DNA from: Geofilum rubicundum JCM 15548
GTDB taxonomy: Bacteria; Bacteroidota; Bacteroidia; Bacteroidales; Marinilabiliaceae
Length of the DNA: 40,652 nt
Reading direction: 5' to 3'
NCBI RefSeq assembly: GCF_000974365.1
Contig: NZ_BAZW01000038.1
Span: 1-40,652, forward strand
Positions 1 through 9,458 of this stretch are shown here, piece by piece. Under the pieces are notes generated by a model that was not told where the DNA came from, searched no databases, and saw only the letters and a program-made list of their open reading frames with translations. Made by a program: the position numbers and the translations under genes. Every line of letters starts with the position of its first letter. The first letter of the stretch is position 1.

Positions 1-1
1 A

Positions 2-370
2 GTTCCGATTAATTTCAAGGATAAGTTTTTATTTTTGGAGGAGGTGGAGGAAGGTACCTTGGGGGAGTTCTGGTACAACTTTACCAGTGATTATGATTCA
101 ACGCGACATGCTGAGCGGAATCATAGATTCTTAACCATTAATATGAATGGAAAGTTTGTGGATTACATAGGGGAGGTGGGGAAGACGGATTCTATGTATT
201 ATTATTTGCACGACCATGTCAGGGCTATGGGTGATATTTCAAGTGGTGTGGTCATTCAGAAGCTGGCGGATGGTTCTGGCATTGATTATCATTTAATAAA
301 GAACCGGCTGTTGGCCATGGTTTTAATAATGGCTATTGCAGAACCAATGGAAAAACCTCGGAAAAGGTGA
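2..370 (+). CDS. 3' end of an unidentified gene (hypothetical protein)
   Basis: The reading frame is open from base 2 without any convincing start, so this is the C-terminal 122 codons of a gene that begins left of the window. A TTG at 35 could serve as a start but is probably internal. The product is soluble-looking and rich in aromatic residues in its first half (for example YNFTSDYDSTRH), followed by a short hydrophobic helix near the end (LLAMVLIMAIAEP). I recognise no family. The ending in a basic EKPRKR tail is not diagnostic. The next gene, valS, begins 170 bases downstream and has its own likely promoter, so the two are probably separate transcripts. Confidence 0.5.
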   Translation, partial: VPINFKDKFLFLEEVEEGTLGEFWYNFTSDYDSTRHAERNHRFLTINMNGKFVDYIGEVGKTDSMYYYLHDHVRAMGDISSGVVIQKLADGSGIDYHLIKNRLLAMVLIMAIAEPMEKPRKR

Positions 371-399
371 GGGGATTCAGTTAAGGAAATCTGCCTCTC

Positions 400-418
400 A
401 CAAGGGGCTTGTTTTTTA
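400..418 (+). terminator. weak candidate intrinsic terminator after the left-edge gene
   Basis: A short stem ACAAG (400-404) and CTTGT (408-412) around a GGG loop is followed by a run of six T (412-417). The stem has only five pairs, so this is a weak call supported mainly by its place just after a stop codon. Confidence 0.3.
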
Positions 419-440
419 ATAACTTTCGCTAAAATTTTTC

Positions 441-448
441 TATTTTTG
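441..448 (+). promoter_or_regulatory. candidate -7 box of the valS promoter
   Basis: TATTTTTG matches the Bacteroidetes primary-sigma -7 consensus TAnnTTTG. A T-rich stretch (TTTT at 414-417, spacing 23) is the only candidate -33 element. It would give a leader of roughly 85 bases before valS. Confidence 0.4.
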
Positions 449-539
449 CTGACTGGTTTGGGTGTTGGCGGATGCGGGCATTTTTGAACCTGTGCAATGG
501 TGTAGAATAACTCGAAAAAGAATTGAATAAATATTTATC

Positions 540-3170
540 ATGGAGATAGCAAGCAAGTACGATCCCTCGCAGACGGAAGGAAAATGGTATTCTTACTGGA
601 TGGACAATGGCTTTTTTAAGTCGGTTCCGGATGAGCGTGAACCTTATACGATAGTGATTCCGCCGCCTAATGTGACGGGGGTGCTGCACATGGGGCACAT
701 GCTGAACAATACCATTCAGGATATTTTGGTGAGACGGGCGCGTATGCTGGGTAAGAATGCTTGCTGGGTGCCGGGTACGGATCATGCTTCTATTGCGACG
801 GAGGCGAAGGTGGTGAATAAACTGCGCGAAGAGGGCATTAATAAGAGTGCCTTGACGCGGGATGGCTTTCTGGCGCATGCCTGGGAGTGGACGGATAAGC
901 ATGGGGGCATTATTCTGGAGCAGCTGAAGAAACTGGGGGCTTCGTGCGACTGGGACCGGACGAGCTTTACGATGGATGAGGTGCGGAGTCAGGGGGTGAT
1001 TCGGTCTTTTGTGGATTTGTATAACAAGGGCTATATCTACCGAGGTGTTCGCATGGTGAACTGGGATCCGAAGGCGAAGACGGCGGTCTCTGATGAGGAG
1101 GTGGTTCACAAGGAGGTGAATTCTAAATTGTACTACATCCGCTACCAGATTGAGGGGGCGACGGAGGAGTATGTGACGATTGCGACGACGCGTCCGGAAA
1201 CGATTTTGGGGGATACCGCTGTTTGTGTGAATCCCAACGATGAGCGCTTTTCGCATCTGGCGGGCAAGCGGGTGCTGGTGCCACTGATTAACCGGTCTAT
1301 TCCGATTATTCAGGATGAGTATGTGGACATGGAGTTTGGTACGGGCTGCCTCAAAATTACGCCGGCGCACGATATCAATGACTATGAGATTGGTATGCGC
1401 CACAATTTGAACAGTATTGATATTTTGAACGATGATGGTACTTTGAGCGAAGCGGCTGAAATGTATATTGGTCAGGATCGCTTTGAGGTGCGCAAAGAGA
1501 TTGAAACGGCGCTGCAGGAGGCGGGCCATCTGGTGAAGACGGAGGACTATAACAATAAGATTGGTTATTCGGAGCGGACCGATGCGGTGATTGAGCCGAA
1601 GCTGAGTACGCAATGGTTTCTGCGCATGGGTGAGCTGTCGAAGCCTGCGCTGGATGCGGTGATGAGTGATGAGGTGCAGTTTCATCCGGCTAAGTTCAAG
1701 AACCTGTACCGCCACTGGATGGAGAATGTGAAGGACTGGTGTATTTCGCGTCAGCTGTGGTGGGGCCACCGTATTCCGGTTTACTACCTGGCGGATGGCT
1801 CTTTTGTGGTGGCGGAGACGGAAGCGGATGCTTTGGCGGAGGCTCAGAAGGTGACGGGCAATGGGGCGCTGACTATGGCGGACCTGCATCAGGATGAGGA
1901 TGTGCTGGATACCTGGGCGTCTTCCTGGTTATGGCCCATCACGGTTTTTGATGGCTTTGGGGAGGATAAAAAGGAGATCGATTATTACTACCCGACCAAT
2001 GATTTGGTGACGGGCCACGATATTATTTTCTTCTGGGTGGCGCGCATGATTATGGCGGGCTATGAATTTAAGGGGCAGCTGCCTTTTAAGAATGTGTATT
2101 TCACGGGGATGGTGCGCGATAAACTGGGCCGTAAGATGTCCAAGTCGCTGGGCAACAGTCCGGACCCGCTCGATTTGATCGCCACCTTTGGTGCCGATGG
2201 CGTGCGGGTGGGGATGCTGCTGTGCTCTCCGGCAGGGGGCGATTTGCGCTTCGAGGAGAGTCTACCGGAGCAGGGCCGTAATTTTGCGAATAAGATTTGG
2301 AATGCTTTCCGACTGGTGAAAAACTGGGAGGTGGATGAAGCGTTGCCGCAGCCTGAGAGTGCGCAGCTGGCCATTGAGTGGTTTGAGGCGCGTCTGCAAC
2401 AGGAGAGGGAGGTGATTGCTGACCATTTTGATAAATACCGGGTGTCGGATGCGCTCATGTCGGTCTACACCTTGTTCTGGGACGATTTCTCGAGTTGGTT
2501 CCTGGAAATGATTAAGCCGGCCTACCAGCAACCGATTGATGGGGCCACTTATCAAAGGGCCATTGGCTTTTTGGACGATTTGATGCGTCTGATTCATCCT
2601 TTTATGCCTTTTATCACGGAGGAGATTTGGCAGCAGCTGAGAGAGCGCAAGGCGGGTGAAAGTATCATGGTGAGCCTGATGCCGGAACGCAGGGATTTCG
2701 ACGGGCAAATCCTGAAGCAGTTCGACTTGCTGAAGGAGGCCATTGTGCAGATGCGCACGGTCCGTAAGGAACGCAATGTGCCGATGCGGGATGTGTTAAG
2801 TCTGATGGTGCTGACGGGCGACGATGGGTATGTGCCGCGCTTTAATCCGGTGCTTCAGAAGTTGGTGAATCTGGATGCGGTGCAGGCGGTGACTGAGAAG
2901 GTGGAAGGGGCTGTTTCCTTTTTTGTGAAGTCTTCTGAGTTTTTTGTGCCCCTGGAAAGCAACATCAACGTGGAAGAGGAGTTGGAGAAGCTGGAGAGTG
3001 AACTCAAATATACCGAAGGCTTCCTGGCCGGCGTGATGAAGAAATTGAGCAATGAACGTTTTGTGGCGGGTGCCCCGGAAAAGGTGGTGGCCATGGAGCA
3101 GCAGAAACGGGCCGATGCCGAAGCCAGGATTGCGGCTTTAAAGGAGAGTCTGGCGCGGCTGAAGGCTTAG
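540..3170 (+). CDS. valS: valine--tRNA ligase
   Basis: This class I aminoacyl-tRNA synthetase charges tRNA-Val with valine in the cytoplasm. The 876-residue length is normal for bacterial ValRS. The HIGH signature appears as HMGH at residues 50-53, just after PPPNVTGVL, and the KMSKS loop is at residues 532-536. The region between about residues 190 and 350 contains the editing (CP1) domain with ATTRPET and [12 protein letters not shown] motifs. The last 70 residues ([15 protein letters not shown] onward) form the C-terminal coiled coil typical of ValRS. The start at 540 follows an A/T-rich leader without a Shine-Dalgarno, as is usual in this phylum. It appears monocistronic, since dsbD has its own promoter 200 bases downstream. 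A 486-codon open frame lies antisense to the first half but is not believed. Confidence 0.98.
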   Translation: MEIASKYDPSQTEGKWYSYWMDNGFFKSVPDEREPYTIVIPPPNVTGVLHMGHMLNNTIQDILVRRARMLGKNACWVPGTDHASIATEAKVVNKLREEGINKSALTRDGFLAHAWEWTDKHGGIILEQLKKLGASCDWDRTSFTMDEVRSQGVIRSFVDLYNKGYIYRGVRMVNWDPKAKTAVSDEEVVHKEVNSKLYYIRYQIEGATEEYVTIATTRPETILGDTAVCVNPNDERFSHLAGKRVLVPLINRSIPIIQDEYVDMEFGTGCLKITPAHDINDYEIGMRHNLNSIDILNDDGTLSEAAEMYIGQDRFEVRKEIETALQEAGHLVKTEDYNNKIGYSERTDAVIEPKLSTQWFLRMGELSKPALDAVMSDEVQFHPAKFKNLYRHWMENVKDWCISRQLWWGHRIPVYYLADGSFVVAETEADALAEAQKVTGNGALTMADLHQDEDVLDTWASSWLWPITVFDGFGEDKKEIDYYYPTNDLVTGHDIIFFWVARMIMAGYEFKGQLPFKNVYFTGMVRDKLGRKMSKSLGNSPDPLDLIATFGADGVRVGMLLCSPAGGDLRFEESLPEQGRNFANKIWNAFRLVKNWEVDEALPQPESAQLAIEWFEARLQQEREVIADHFDKYRVSDALMSVYTLFWDDFSSWFLEMIKPAYQQPIDGATYQRAIGFLDDLMRLIHPFMPFITEEIWQQLRERKAGESIMVSLMPERRDFDGQILKQFDLLKEAIVQMRTVRKERNVPMRDVLSLMVLTGDDGYVPRFNPVLQKLVNLDAVQAVTEKVEGAVSFFVKSSEFFVPLESNINVEEELEKLESELKYTEGFLAGVMKKLSNERFVAGAPEKVVAMEQQKRADAEARIAALKESLARLKA

Positions 3171-3211
3171 TTACACGGAGGGGCACGGAGGTTACACAGA
3201 GGGCACGGTGG
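3171..3211 (+). repeat. ACGGAG-type short tandem repeat cluster
   Basis: Directly after the valS stop come ACGGAG at 3175 and 3185 and the variants ACAGAG at 3196 and ACGGTG at 3205, about one per 10-11 bases, twice within a TTACAC context. A second cluster with the same core and spacing lies on the opposite strand at 16890-16935. The rest of the interval to dsbD (3212-3347) is G/T-rich with nothing else I can name. Confidence 0.55.
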
Positions 3212-3347
3212 TTTTTTTCGGCCAATGGTTTGGGGGGCTGTCCTGCCTTTGAGGTTGTGATTTTTGAATTTGTATTTTTTTGGATGGGTTGGGGGTAACA
3301 TTTCGGGGTCTGAACTGTTAATGAAATCCTAACTCTCGGCAAGGTAT

Positions 3348-3378
3348 TTTGTATATTGAAAGAAATACTTTACTTTTG
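3348..3378 (+). promoter_or_regulatory. Bacteroidetes-type promoter for dsbD
   Basis: TTTG (3348-3351), 19 bases, then TACTTTTG (3371-3378): a full match to the TTTG / N19 / TAnnTTTG consensus of the Bacteroidetes primary sigma factor. Transcription would begin near 3385, giving a leader of about 50 bases to the dsbD ATG at 3437. Confidence 0.7.
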
Positions 3379-3436
3379 ACATTCCTAAATATCCATATTT
3401 ATAGATAGGTAGTAAAAATATAAATATCAATTGATT

Positions 3437-5443
3437 ATGACTAAGAAATATTTGTTATTGCTCTCGATAGTCCTTTGGGGAGCGTTGGGTTTGAACGCCC
3501 AGGTACTGGAGCCGGTGAAGTGGAGCTTTTCACTGAACCGTATCAGTGAAACGCAGGTGGAAGTAGTGGCCGATGCCACCATTGACGATAACTGGCATTT
3601 GTATTCCACGAAGATTCCGGACGGTGGTCCGGTGCCGACTTCCCTGAATATTGCCGCCTCTGAGCTGTTCACGCTGGTGGGTGAGGTGCAGCAGTCGCCT
3701 GAGCCCGAGCCGTTTTTTGATGAGGCTTTTCAAATGGAACTGGGCTATTTTTCGAATACGGCCCGCCTGACGCAGGTGGTAGAGTTGGCCGAAGGTCAGG
3801 CCCTCGCGCTGTCCGGCTATGTGGAGTTCATGGTGTGCGACGACCATCGCTGTCTGCCGCCCGAGCGCATCGATTTTGAATTGTCAGAGGACGGTGCGGA
3901 AGCAGCAGCTGTAGCGACGGACGCTGAAGAAGCTGAAGAAGGTGGAGACGCTGCCGTGTCTGTTGCTGAGGGTGAGACCCGTTCTGATTCCAAAGGCGGA
4001 TCTTCTGATAAGTCCGGTTACTGGGGCATCTTTTGGCTGGCCTTTTTAGGCGGTTTGGCTGCCTTGCTGACGCCTTGTGTGTTTCCCATGATTCCGCTGA
4101 CGGTGAGTTTCTTTTTGAGGAATGCGGACAACCGGGGGAAGGCTTTGCGGGATGGTCTCTTTTATGGATTGACCATTATTTTTGCCTATGTGTTTCTGGG
4201 CCTGGCCATATCGGTCCTTTTTGGTGCCGATGCGCTCAATGCCATGGCTACCAGTCCGGTATTTAATGTTATTTTCTTTGCCCTGCTCATTTTCTTTGCG
4301 GCCTCTTTCTTTGGGGCCTTTGAGTTGACCATGCCTTCCAAATGGTCCAATTCATTGGACAATAAAGCGGATAAAGCCGGTGGCTTATTGGGCGTGTTTT
4401 TAATGGGCTTGACCTTTGTTCTGGTTTCTTTTTCCTGTACGGGCCCTATAGTCGGCACCCTGCTGGTGGAAGCGGCCATAGGCGGGGGAAGTATGTTTTC
4501 ACCGGCCATTGGTATGTTGGGCTTTAGTGTGGCCCTGGCCATTCCTTTTGCCTTGTTTGCAATTTTCCCTACGGCCATGAAGTCCCTGCCCAAATCCGGC
4601 GGCTGGATGAACGCGATTAAAGTGGTGCTGGGTTTTGTGGTGCTGGCTTTTTCTTTGAAATTTTTGTCGGTGGCCGACAGTGTGGGGCAGTGGGGACTGC
4701 TCGACCGGGAGGTGTTTATTGTTCTGTGGATCGCGATTTTCTTTTTGATGGGGCTTTACCTGATTGGAAAGATCAAGTTTGCGCACGACAGTGATTTGCC
4801 CTACCTGAGTGTGCCGCGTTTGATGCTGTCGATTGCCACTTTTGCCTTTGTCTTTTATCTGATTCCGGGTCTGTGGGGCGCTCCCCTTAAAGCGGTCAGT
4901 TCTTTCATACCGTCTATTACCACGCAGGATTTCGACGTGAGTCGTTCTTCCGGCGCCATGGTGGCGCCGTCTGGCAGCTCTTCATTAACAGGCGAGAGTC
5001 TGAAAGAAGGACCTTACGGCTTGATGAAATACACCGATTATGAGGAAGGCCTGGCGGTGGCCAAGGAAACCGGCAAGCCGGTTTTCCTTGATTTTACCGG
5101 ACTGGGTTGTGCCAATTGTCGCAAAATGGAGAATCTGGTGTGGTCCGACCATACAGTGCGTGATATGCTGGCCAATGCGTTTATCATTGTCTCCCTGTAT
5201 GTGGATAACCGGGAGGAGTTGCCCGAGGAGGAACAATATGTGTCTGAAGTGACCGGCCGGCGGGTGCGGACCATCGGCAATAAGTGGAGTGATTTCCAGA
5301 TAAGCCGGTATGAGAACAACAGTCAGCCTTTTTACGTGCTTCTTAATCATAATGAAGAAGCTTTGATCGAACCCTATGGTTACAATACCGATGTGGATGC
5401 TTTCGTGGATTGGATGAAAAGTGGCCTCTCAGCATTTAAATAA
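3437..5443 (+). CDS. dsbD: thiol:disulfide interchange protein DsbD
   Basis: DsbD carries reducing electrons from cytoplasmic thioredoxin across the inner membrane to periplasmic thiol proteins. The 668-residue product shows all three modules. An N-terminal signal peptide (ends near LGLNAQ) leads into a periplasmic domain with Cys134 and Cys139 (VCDDHRC). Next is an eight-helix membrane domain, about residues 195-480, with the paired membrane cysteines in TPCVFPMIP (Cys214) and FSCTGPIVG (Cys334). The C-terminal thioredoxin domain carries GCANC (Cys558 and Cys561). A low-complexity acidic linker rich in Ala and Glu lies before the membrane part. An in-frame TTG lies two codons upstream, but the ATG at 3437 is preferred. 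A good promoter lies upstream and a strong terminator follows, so it is monocistronic. Confidence 0.95.
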   Translation: MTKKYLLLLSIVLWGALGLNAQVLEPVKWSFSLNRISETQVEVVADATIDDNWHLYSTKIPDGGPVPTSLNIAASELFTLVGEVQQSPEPEPFFDEAFQMELGYFSNTARLTQVVELAEGQALALSGYVEFMVCDDHRCLPPERIDFELSEDGAEAAAVATDAEEAEEGGDAAVSVAEGETRSDSKGGSSDKSGYWGIFWLAFLGGLAALLTPCVFPMIPLTVSFFLRNADNRGKALRDGLFYGLTIIFAYVFLGLAISVLFGADALNAMATSPVFNVIFFALLIFFAASFFGAFELTMPSKWSNSLDNKADKAGGLLGVFLMGLTFVLVSFSCTGPIVGTLLVEAAIGGGSMFSPAIGMLGFSVALAIPFALFAIFPTAMKSLPKSGGWMNAIKVVLGFVVLAFSLKFLSVADSVGQWGLLDREVFIVLWIAIFFLMGLYLIGKIKFAHDSDLPYLSVPRLMLSIATFAFVFYLIPGLWGAPLKAVSSFIPSITTQDFDVSRSSGAMVAPSGSSSLTGESLKEGPYGLMKYTDYEEGLAVAKETGKPVFLDFTGLGCANCRKMENLVWSDHTVRDMLANAFIIVSLYVDNREELPEEEQYVSEVTGRRVRTIGNKWSDFQISRYENNSQPFYVLLNHNEEALIEPYGYNTDVDAFVDWMKSGLSAFK

Positions 5444-5473
5444 AGCCTGTTTTAGGCGATTTTTCTGATCTCG

Positions 5474-5512
5474 AACAGCCGTTCATTAACCGATGAACGG
5501 CTGTTTGTTTTA
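5474..5512 (+). terminator. intrinsic terminator of dsbD
   Basis: A perfect 13-bp stem (5474-5486 with 5493-5505) closes a six-base loop and runs into a T-rich tail (TTTGTTTT), 30 bases after the dsbD stop. Confidence 0.85.
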
Positions 5513-5653
5513 TGTTTACCAGTTTTGTTGCCCTATTAAACAGACTGTTGGTGGAGTATTTGAGGAGGTTAATAAAAATCTGAATTGAAATAGTGGAAAC
5601 TGTTTTTTTTATATCTTAGCTTTACCTCATTAATACATTCAAGCCTGTATCAT

Positions 5654-6984
5654 ATGAAAAGAGCATTACTTTCATTGTTTTTAATATTGACCGGTTTTTT
5701 AGCGACTTTCGCTCAAATTGATTTTGGCAATCTGGAAGAGGAGCAAATTTACCGGCCGGATAGCACGTATAATACCTGGTCCATTTCCGTGGGATATGGG
5801 CCTGTCATCTATTATACCGATGTGATTGATTATACGCTTTTCCCCTCGAGTCAATTGAAGTTGGTCCTTCTGTTCAGATATCCAAGCAGTTGGGGCGTTC
5901 GTGGGCCCTGGAGGGAGAGTTTATTATGGCGGATATGTACGGACAAAAGTACAATCGCTATTTTGAAGGGGACTTTCGGGAAGCTTCTCTGAATGTCAAA
6001 GCTTATATCAACCAACTGATTTTTAACGGTCCCTTGCGGGATCGTTGGAACATCTATGCCAAAATAGGCCTGGGTGTCAACTATTTTCGTGCTACCATGC
6101 GTGAGCAGGGAACCGATCGTTTGCTGACCATGGATGATATTTTTGGCGGAGTATCCGGTTATCCGACCAGCTATAGCGACTGGGATCCGGATGACTTTTT
6201 GGTCATGGGCTATGAGCGCAATGGCTATGCTTCAGCGGATCCGGACCTGGAAGAGATTGCCAGGGAATCCGGACTGGTGGTCCCGATTGGTCTGGGCGTT
6301 CGTTACCGGGTGAATAAGAGCTTCGACATTGGCGTAGAAACGGCGCTCCATAATATGGTGGCCGATAATATGGATGTGGATATGACGGGGGCTGATAATG
6401 ATTCCTATATGCATGCAGCCCTGTCGTTGACCTATAAATTCGGGAAAAAGGACAAGCGACATGCGTCATGGACGTATAAGGACTTTAATCTTTCCTACGA
6501 AAGGGACAGAATGCGGGATCCGTTGGCGCAAAAGCTGGATTCTTTAAGGGCTGAGTTGGATCAACTGGCGGCCCTTAACGATAGTGCGGTGGGGGATACG
6601 ACTTATATCAGTCAGGACAAAACCATTCGAAACGAGCTGTTTTCTGCCTCTGTCTTTTTCGATTTTGATAAATCGGAAGTGACTGCCCGGAGTCATCGCA
6701 CCCTGGCCGGTGTGGCACGTTACATGACGGAGCACCCGGAGGTGGTGATAAAAATTCAGGGCTATACCGATGACCGGGGCAGCTATGAATACAACGAAAA
6801 ATTAAGTGAGCGCAGATGCTTGGCCGTTAAGGATGTGCTGGTGAAGGATTACGGAGTGGATGCTTCCAGGTTTGTGACAGAGCCTAAAGGTAAGGTGGAA
6901 TTGCTGTCGGATACCCGGAAATTGGCACCCAGAGGTGTGCATTTGGTTAACCGTCGCGTGGATATTTTTCAGGTTACAAAATAA
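5654..6984 (+). CDS. outer-membrane beta-barrel protein with C-terminal OmpA domain (one frameshift)
   Basis: The frame opens with a signal peptide (MKRALLSLFLILTGFLATFAQ) and continues into a beta-barrel, then a GKKDKRH linker, a short coiled segment (KLDSLRAELDQLAALND) and an OmpA-type peptidoglycan-binding domain over the last 110 residues. The OmpA part keeps FDFDKSEV, the Asp of GYTDDRG and the Arg of LSERR that bind diaminopimelate in OmpA, and ends in NRRVDIF. The barrel is split: the first frame runs to SSQLK near 5860 and resumes one frame back at GPSVQISKQLG. One extra T near 5861 gives LKFGPSV, matching the neighbouring paralogue's RFGPTVFVSKQL, and one protein of 443 residues. It probably tethers the outer membrane to the cell wall. 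The paralogue starts 12 bases downstream, so the two are likely co-transcribed. Confidence 0.85.
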
Positions 6985-6996
6985 AAGCTGATATTG

Positions 6997-8282
6997 ATGA
7001 GAGTTATTTTCACCATAATATTTCTGGTATCGTTCTGGGGTATGGCATCGGGGCAGTCCCGGCAGACGGATGACCGCATTATTGAAGAAGAGATGCGGTA
7101 CTCATCAGAGAAGTGGTTCAATACCTGGGCGCTGAACGTTGCTATGGGTCTTTGTTCATGTACGCCGATATTACGAATCATTCTTTTTTTCCCAAACATC
7201 GCATCCGCTTTGGACCGACGGTGTTCGTAAGTAAGCAGTTGGCGCCTTCTTTGGCCATTGATTTGCAGTATATTACCGGCGAAGCTTATGGCGAAACCAC
7301 AGATTACTATTTTAAAGGAAACCTGAATGATGTTTCGCTGACCGGCATCTTTTTTATCAATCAATTGGGTGCCAGTCCCGGGCCAGTCCGGGATCGCTGG
7401 AATTTTTATGTAAAGACCGGATTGGGGTTGAATTTTTTCAGGTCACGTCTGCATCAACAGGCCGATGATTCTTTTGTACAGGAGAGTGATTTAGGGATGC
7501 CGTCCGGACGGTATCTGGTCTATGGTTATGATCCCTACGATCCGGAGACCAAGACCAGTCACCAGATGGACATCATCATCCCTTTTGGAGCCGGCGTTTT
7601 GTACCGTGTTAATCGTCATTTTGATGTGGGAGTGGAGACATCCATGCGCTTCAGTGCCTCGGATAATCTGGACAATGTACTGACCGGTTCCAGCAATGAC
7701 CGTTACATGTACTCAGGCATTAACCTGAGTTATAAAATCGGGAAAAAGGATAAAAGGCATATGCGTTGGACCTATCGGGGATACGGATTTAATTTGTTTG
7801 GCCGGCCGCGCAAAGATCCCTTGCAGGATGAGGTGAACCGTTTGGAAGAGGAGATTAAGAAATTTGCTGCCGACAGGGGACCTGTTAAAAAGGACTCGGT
7901 GATTATCAGTCAGTCGCTGACGACCATCTATGAGGCGGTATCGGTTCGAAGCATTCTTTTTGGCGAAAATGCCCGGATTCAGTTTGATACCGAAGACCAG
8001 GTGCTCATGGCTGAGGCGGTGATTGATATGAAACACAATCCCGGGAAATTTCTGGAGCTTTATGGGTATGTAGATCCGGGCGACAGCGGAGATCTGGAGG
8101 CCCTGAGTCGTCAGCAATGCGAAAAGGTGAAGGATTTCATGGTCAATGAAATGGGGGCTGATGCCGACTATATCCGGATTGTGCCCAGAGGTGCGGAAGA
8201 TGCCTTTCGCTCAGAAGGTGGGGACACTACGCCCAAAGGGCGAATGGCCAACCGACGTGTGGATATGGTTTTTAAAAATTGA
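6997..8282 (+). CDS. second outer-membrane barrel/OmpA-like protein, diverged OmpA domain (one frameshift)
   Basis: This is a paralogue of the preceding gene in the same order: signal peptide (MRVIFTIIFLVSFWGMASGQ), barrel, GKKDKRH linker, helical segment and OmpA-like tail. The frame breaks near 7146, between NTWALNVAMG and LFMYADITNHSFFP. One added base restores a 428-residue protein aligning with its neighbour through FGPTVFVSKQLAPS. The OmpA-like part is unusual. GYVD keeps the Asp, but the equivalent of LSxxR reads LSRQQC, so the Arg that contacts peptidoglycan is replaced by Gln, and the YN before it is missing. It may therefore bind cell wall weakly or not at all. The ATG at 6997 is preferred over the TTG at 6994. 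A terminator follows the stop. Confidence 0.82.
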
Positions 8283-8304
8283 TGTTCTGTTCTTTTCATA
8301 ATAC

Positions 8305-8344
8305 ATCAGGATGTTTGCAGTGGCAGGCATCCTGATTTTTTTTA
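8305..8344 (+). terminator. intrinsic terminator of the OmpA-like pair
   Basis: Stem ATCAGGATG (8305-8313) pairs with CATCCTGAT (8328-8336) around a 14-base loop and is followed by eight T. It lies 22 bases after the stop of the second OmpA-like gene. Confidence 0.8.
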
Positions 8345-8375
8345 AACCCCTTCCCATTTGATTTGTTTCTTGTAT

Positions 8376-8753
8376 ATGCGAACATTAAAGGGAATATTGT
8401 TGTTTGACGGGTTTTGTGTCTTATGCAGTGGCTTTGTTCGGCGACTGATTAAGCGGTTTGACGACCGTTTGCAGGTGGTGCCCATGCAATCGCCGGAGGG
8501 TCAGAATTGGCTCAGGCAATATGGTCTTGATGCGGAGCCGAATGAAGTCATTTTGCTGTTGGAGGGCCGTGTTTTGAAAGGCGTCGGGGCCATTCTCTTT
8601 TTGATGGAGCAGTCGGGAGGCGCGTGGAAGTTTTTGGGAAGAGGAGCTTCCTGGTTTCCGGATGCCCTGCTCAACTGGATGTACCGCCGCATCGCCCATA
8701 ACCGGTTTTTATTGTTTGGAAAACGCAACAGTTGCTATCGTCCCCGACCTTAA
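8376..8753 (+). CDS. DCC-family thiol-disulfide oxidoreductase-like protein (DUF393)
   Basis: The 125-residue product opens with GILLFDGFCVLCSGFVRRLIKR, and the DGxCxxC core (FCVLC) is the hallmark of the DCC family of predicted thiol oxidoreductases. The rest also fits: QSPEGQNWLRQYGL, a short strand before VLKGVGAILFLMEQSGG, and the closing NRFLLFGKRNSC. The family is small and cytoplasmic or membrane-associated and its substrate is not known. A TTG at 8358 is in frame, but the ATG at 8376 places the conserved strand close to the N-terminus as in relatives. Its stop overlaps the stop of the converging gene by four bases (TTAA, 8750-8753). Confidence 0.85.
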   Translation: MRTLKGILLFDGFCVLCSGFVRRLIKRFDDRLQVVPMQSPEGQNWLRQYGLDAEPNEVILLLEGRVLKGVGAILFLMEQSGGAWKFLGRGASWFPDALLNWMYRRIAHNRFLLFGKRNSCYRPRP

Positions 8754-9298
8754 TCCTCGAAATCCAGTTTTCCTTCCTGCTCTTCCTTGTATTTTTTCGA
8801 CAGCGTGGCCAGAACCTGGGCAAAAGCCTTGAGGGCCTGCGCCGTGTCGCTGGTGACGGGCTGTTTTTTGAGTTTTAATACAAAGGAATGGTAAAGAGCG
8901 CTCAGCATCAATTCAATATCGTTCGAGGGCTTGGGGTCGGTCTTTGCTTCCAACTCTTTTATGAAGGGGAGGATGGACTGAAATTGCATCAGGTAGGGGA
9001 CAAACTTGGGCGATTCCAGCAGTTTCAGGTGCAGGGTGTTCATTTCGTTGACGGTGTTTATCAACATTTGAAGATGGCCACCCGACTCTTTCTTTTCTAC
9101 TTTCATCATGGCGGTGAGATTATCCCACCAGGCATCCAGCTCTTTAAACTGTTCACCGGATAAGAGATAACCGGGTAGTAATTTCTCCCGGATGAGGTCC
9201 ATTCGACATTCATGGGCGCGAATTAAATCTTCGACTTGCCACATGTACAAAATGTATTCAGCAATGTTGTTCTTTTTCTTTTCTTGTGCAATCAGCAT
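8750..9298 (-). CDS. DUF4924 family protein
   Basis: This 182-residue, mostly helical, soluble protein has no signal peptide. The start MLIAQEKKKNNIAEYILYMWQVEDLIRA and the acidic KLDFED end match my recollection of the DUF4924 family, which is confined to Bacteroidetes and has no known function. No catalytic motif is visible. It lies last in a minus-strand series after the S4-domain gene, from which it is separated by 160 bases containing short repeats, so it may have its own transcript. It converges on the DCC gene with a four-base overlap of stop codons. Confidence 0.7.
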   Translation of the reverse strand: MLIAQEKKKNNIAEYILYMWQVEDLIRAHECRMDLIREKLLPGYLLSGEQFKELDAWWDNLTAMMKVEKKESGGHLQMLINTVNEMNTLHLKLLESPKFVPYLMQFQSILPFIKELEAKTDPKPSNDIELMLSALYHSFVLKLKKQPVTSDTAQALKAFAQVLATLSKKYKEEQEGKLDFED

Positions 9299-9309
9299 GA
9301 CAATAGGTC

Positions 9310-9340
9310 GTTAGATTATTAGGTTGTTAGGTATTAGGTA
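9310..9340. repeat. TTAG-rich short tandem repeat in the 9299-9458 gap
   Basis: GTTAGATTATTAGGTTGTTA and the following GGTATTAGGT consist of TTAGRT/TTAGG units spaced 6-9 bases apart. Just beyond, CTTAATT (9351-9357) and AATTAAG (9365-9371) form a 7-bp inverted repeat. No gene or convincing promoter is seen in this gap. Confidence 0.45.
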
Positions 9341-9458
9341 AAAGCAAGTCCTTAATTATAAGTCAATTAAGAACCGATGCCACGAAATCATAACTGCTTG
9401 TAAGTTAGTCAGAATAAAAGAGTTTAACGATCTATTCAATAATAAAACGGTTCATTTC

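Noticed and set aside
429-1889. 486-codon open frame antisense to valS
   Set aside because: It is the mirror of a strongly biased coding frame, is rich in His, Arg and Leu in a random manner, has no recognisable domain, and lies wholly opposite the conserved catalytic part of ValRS.
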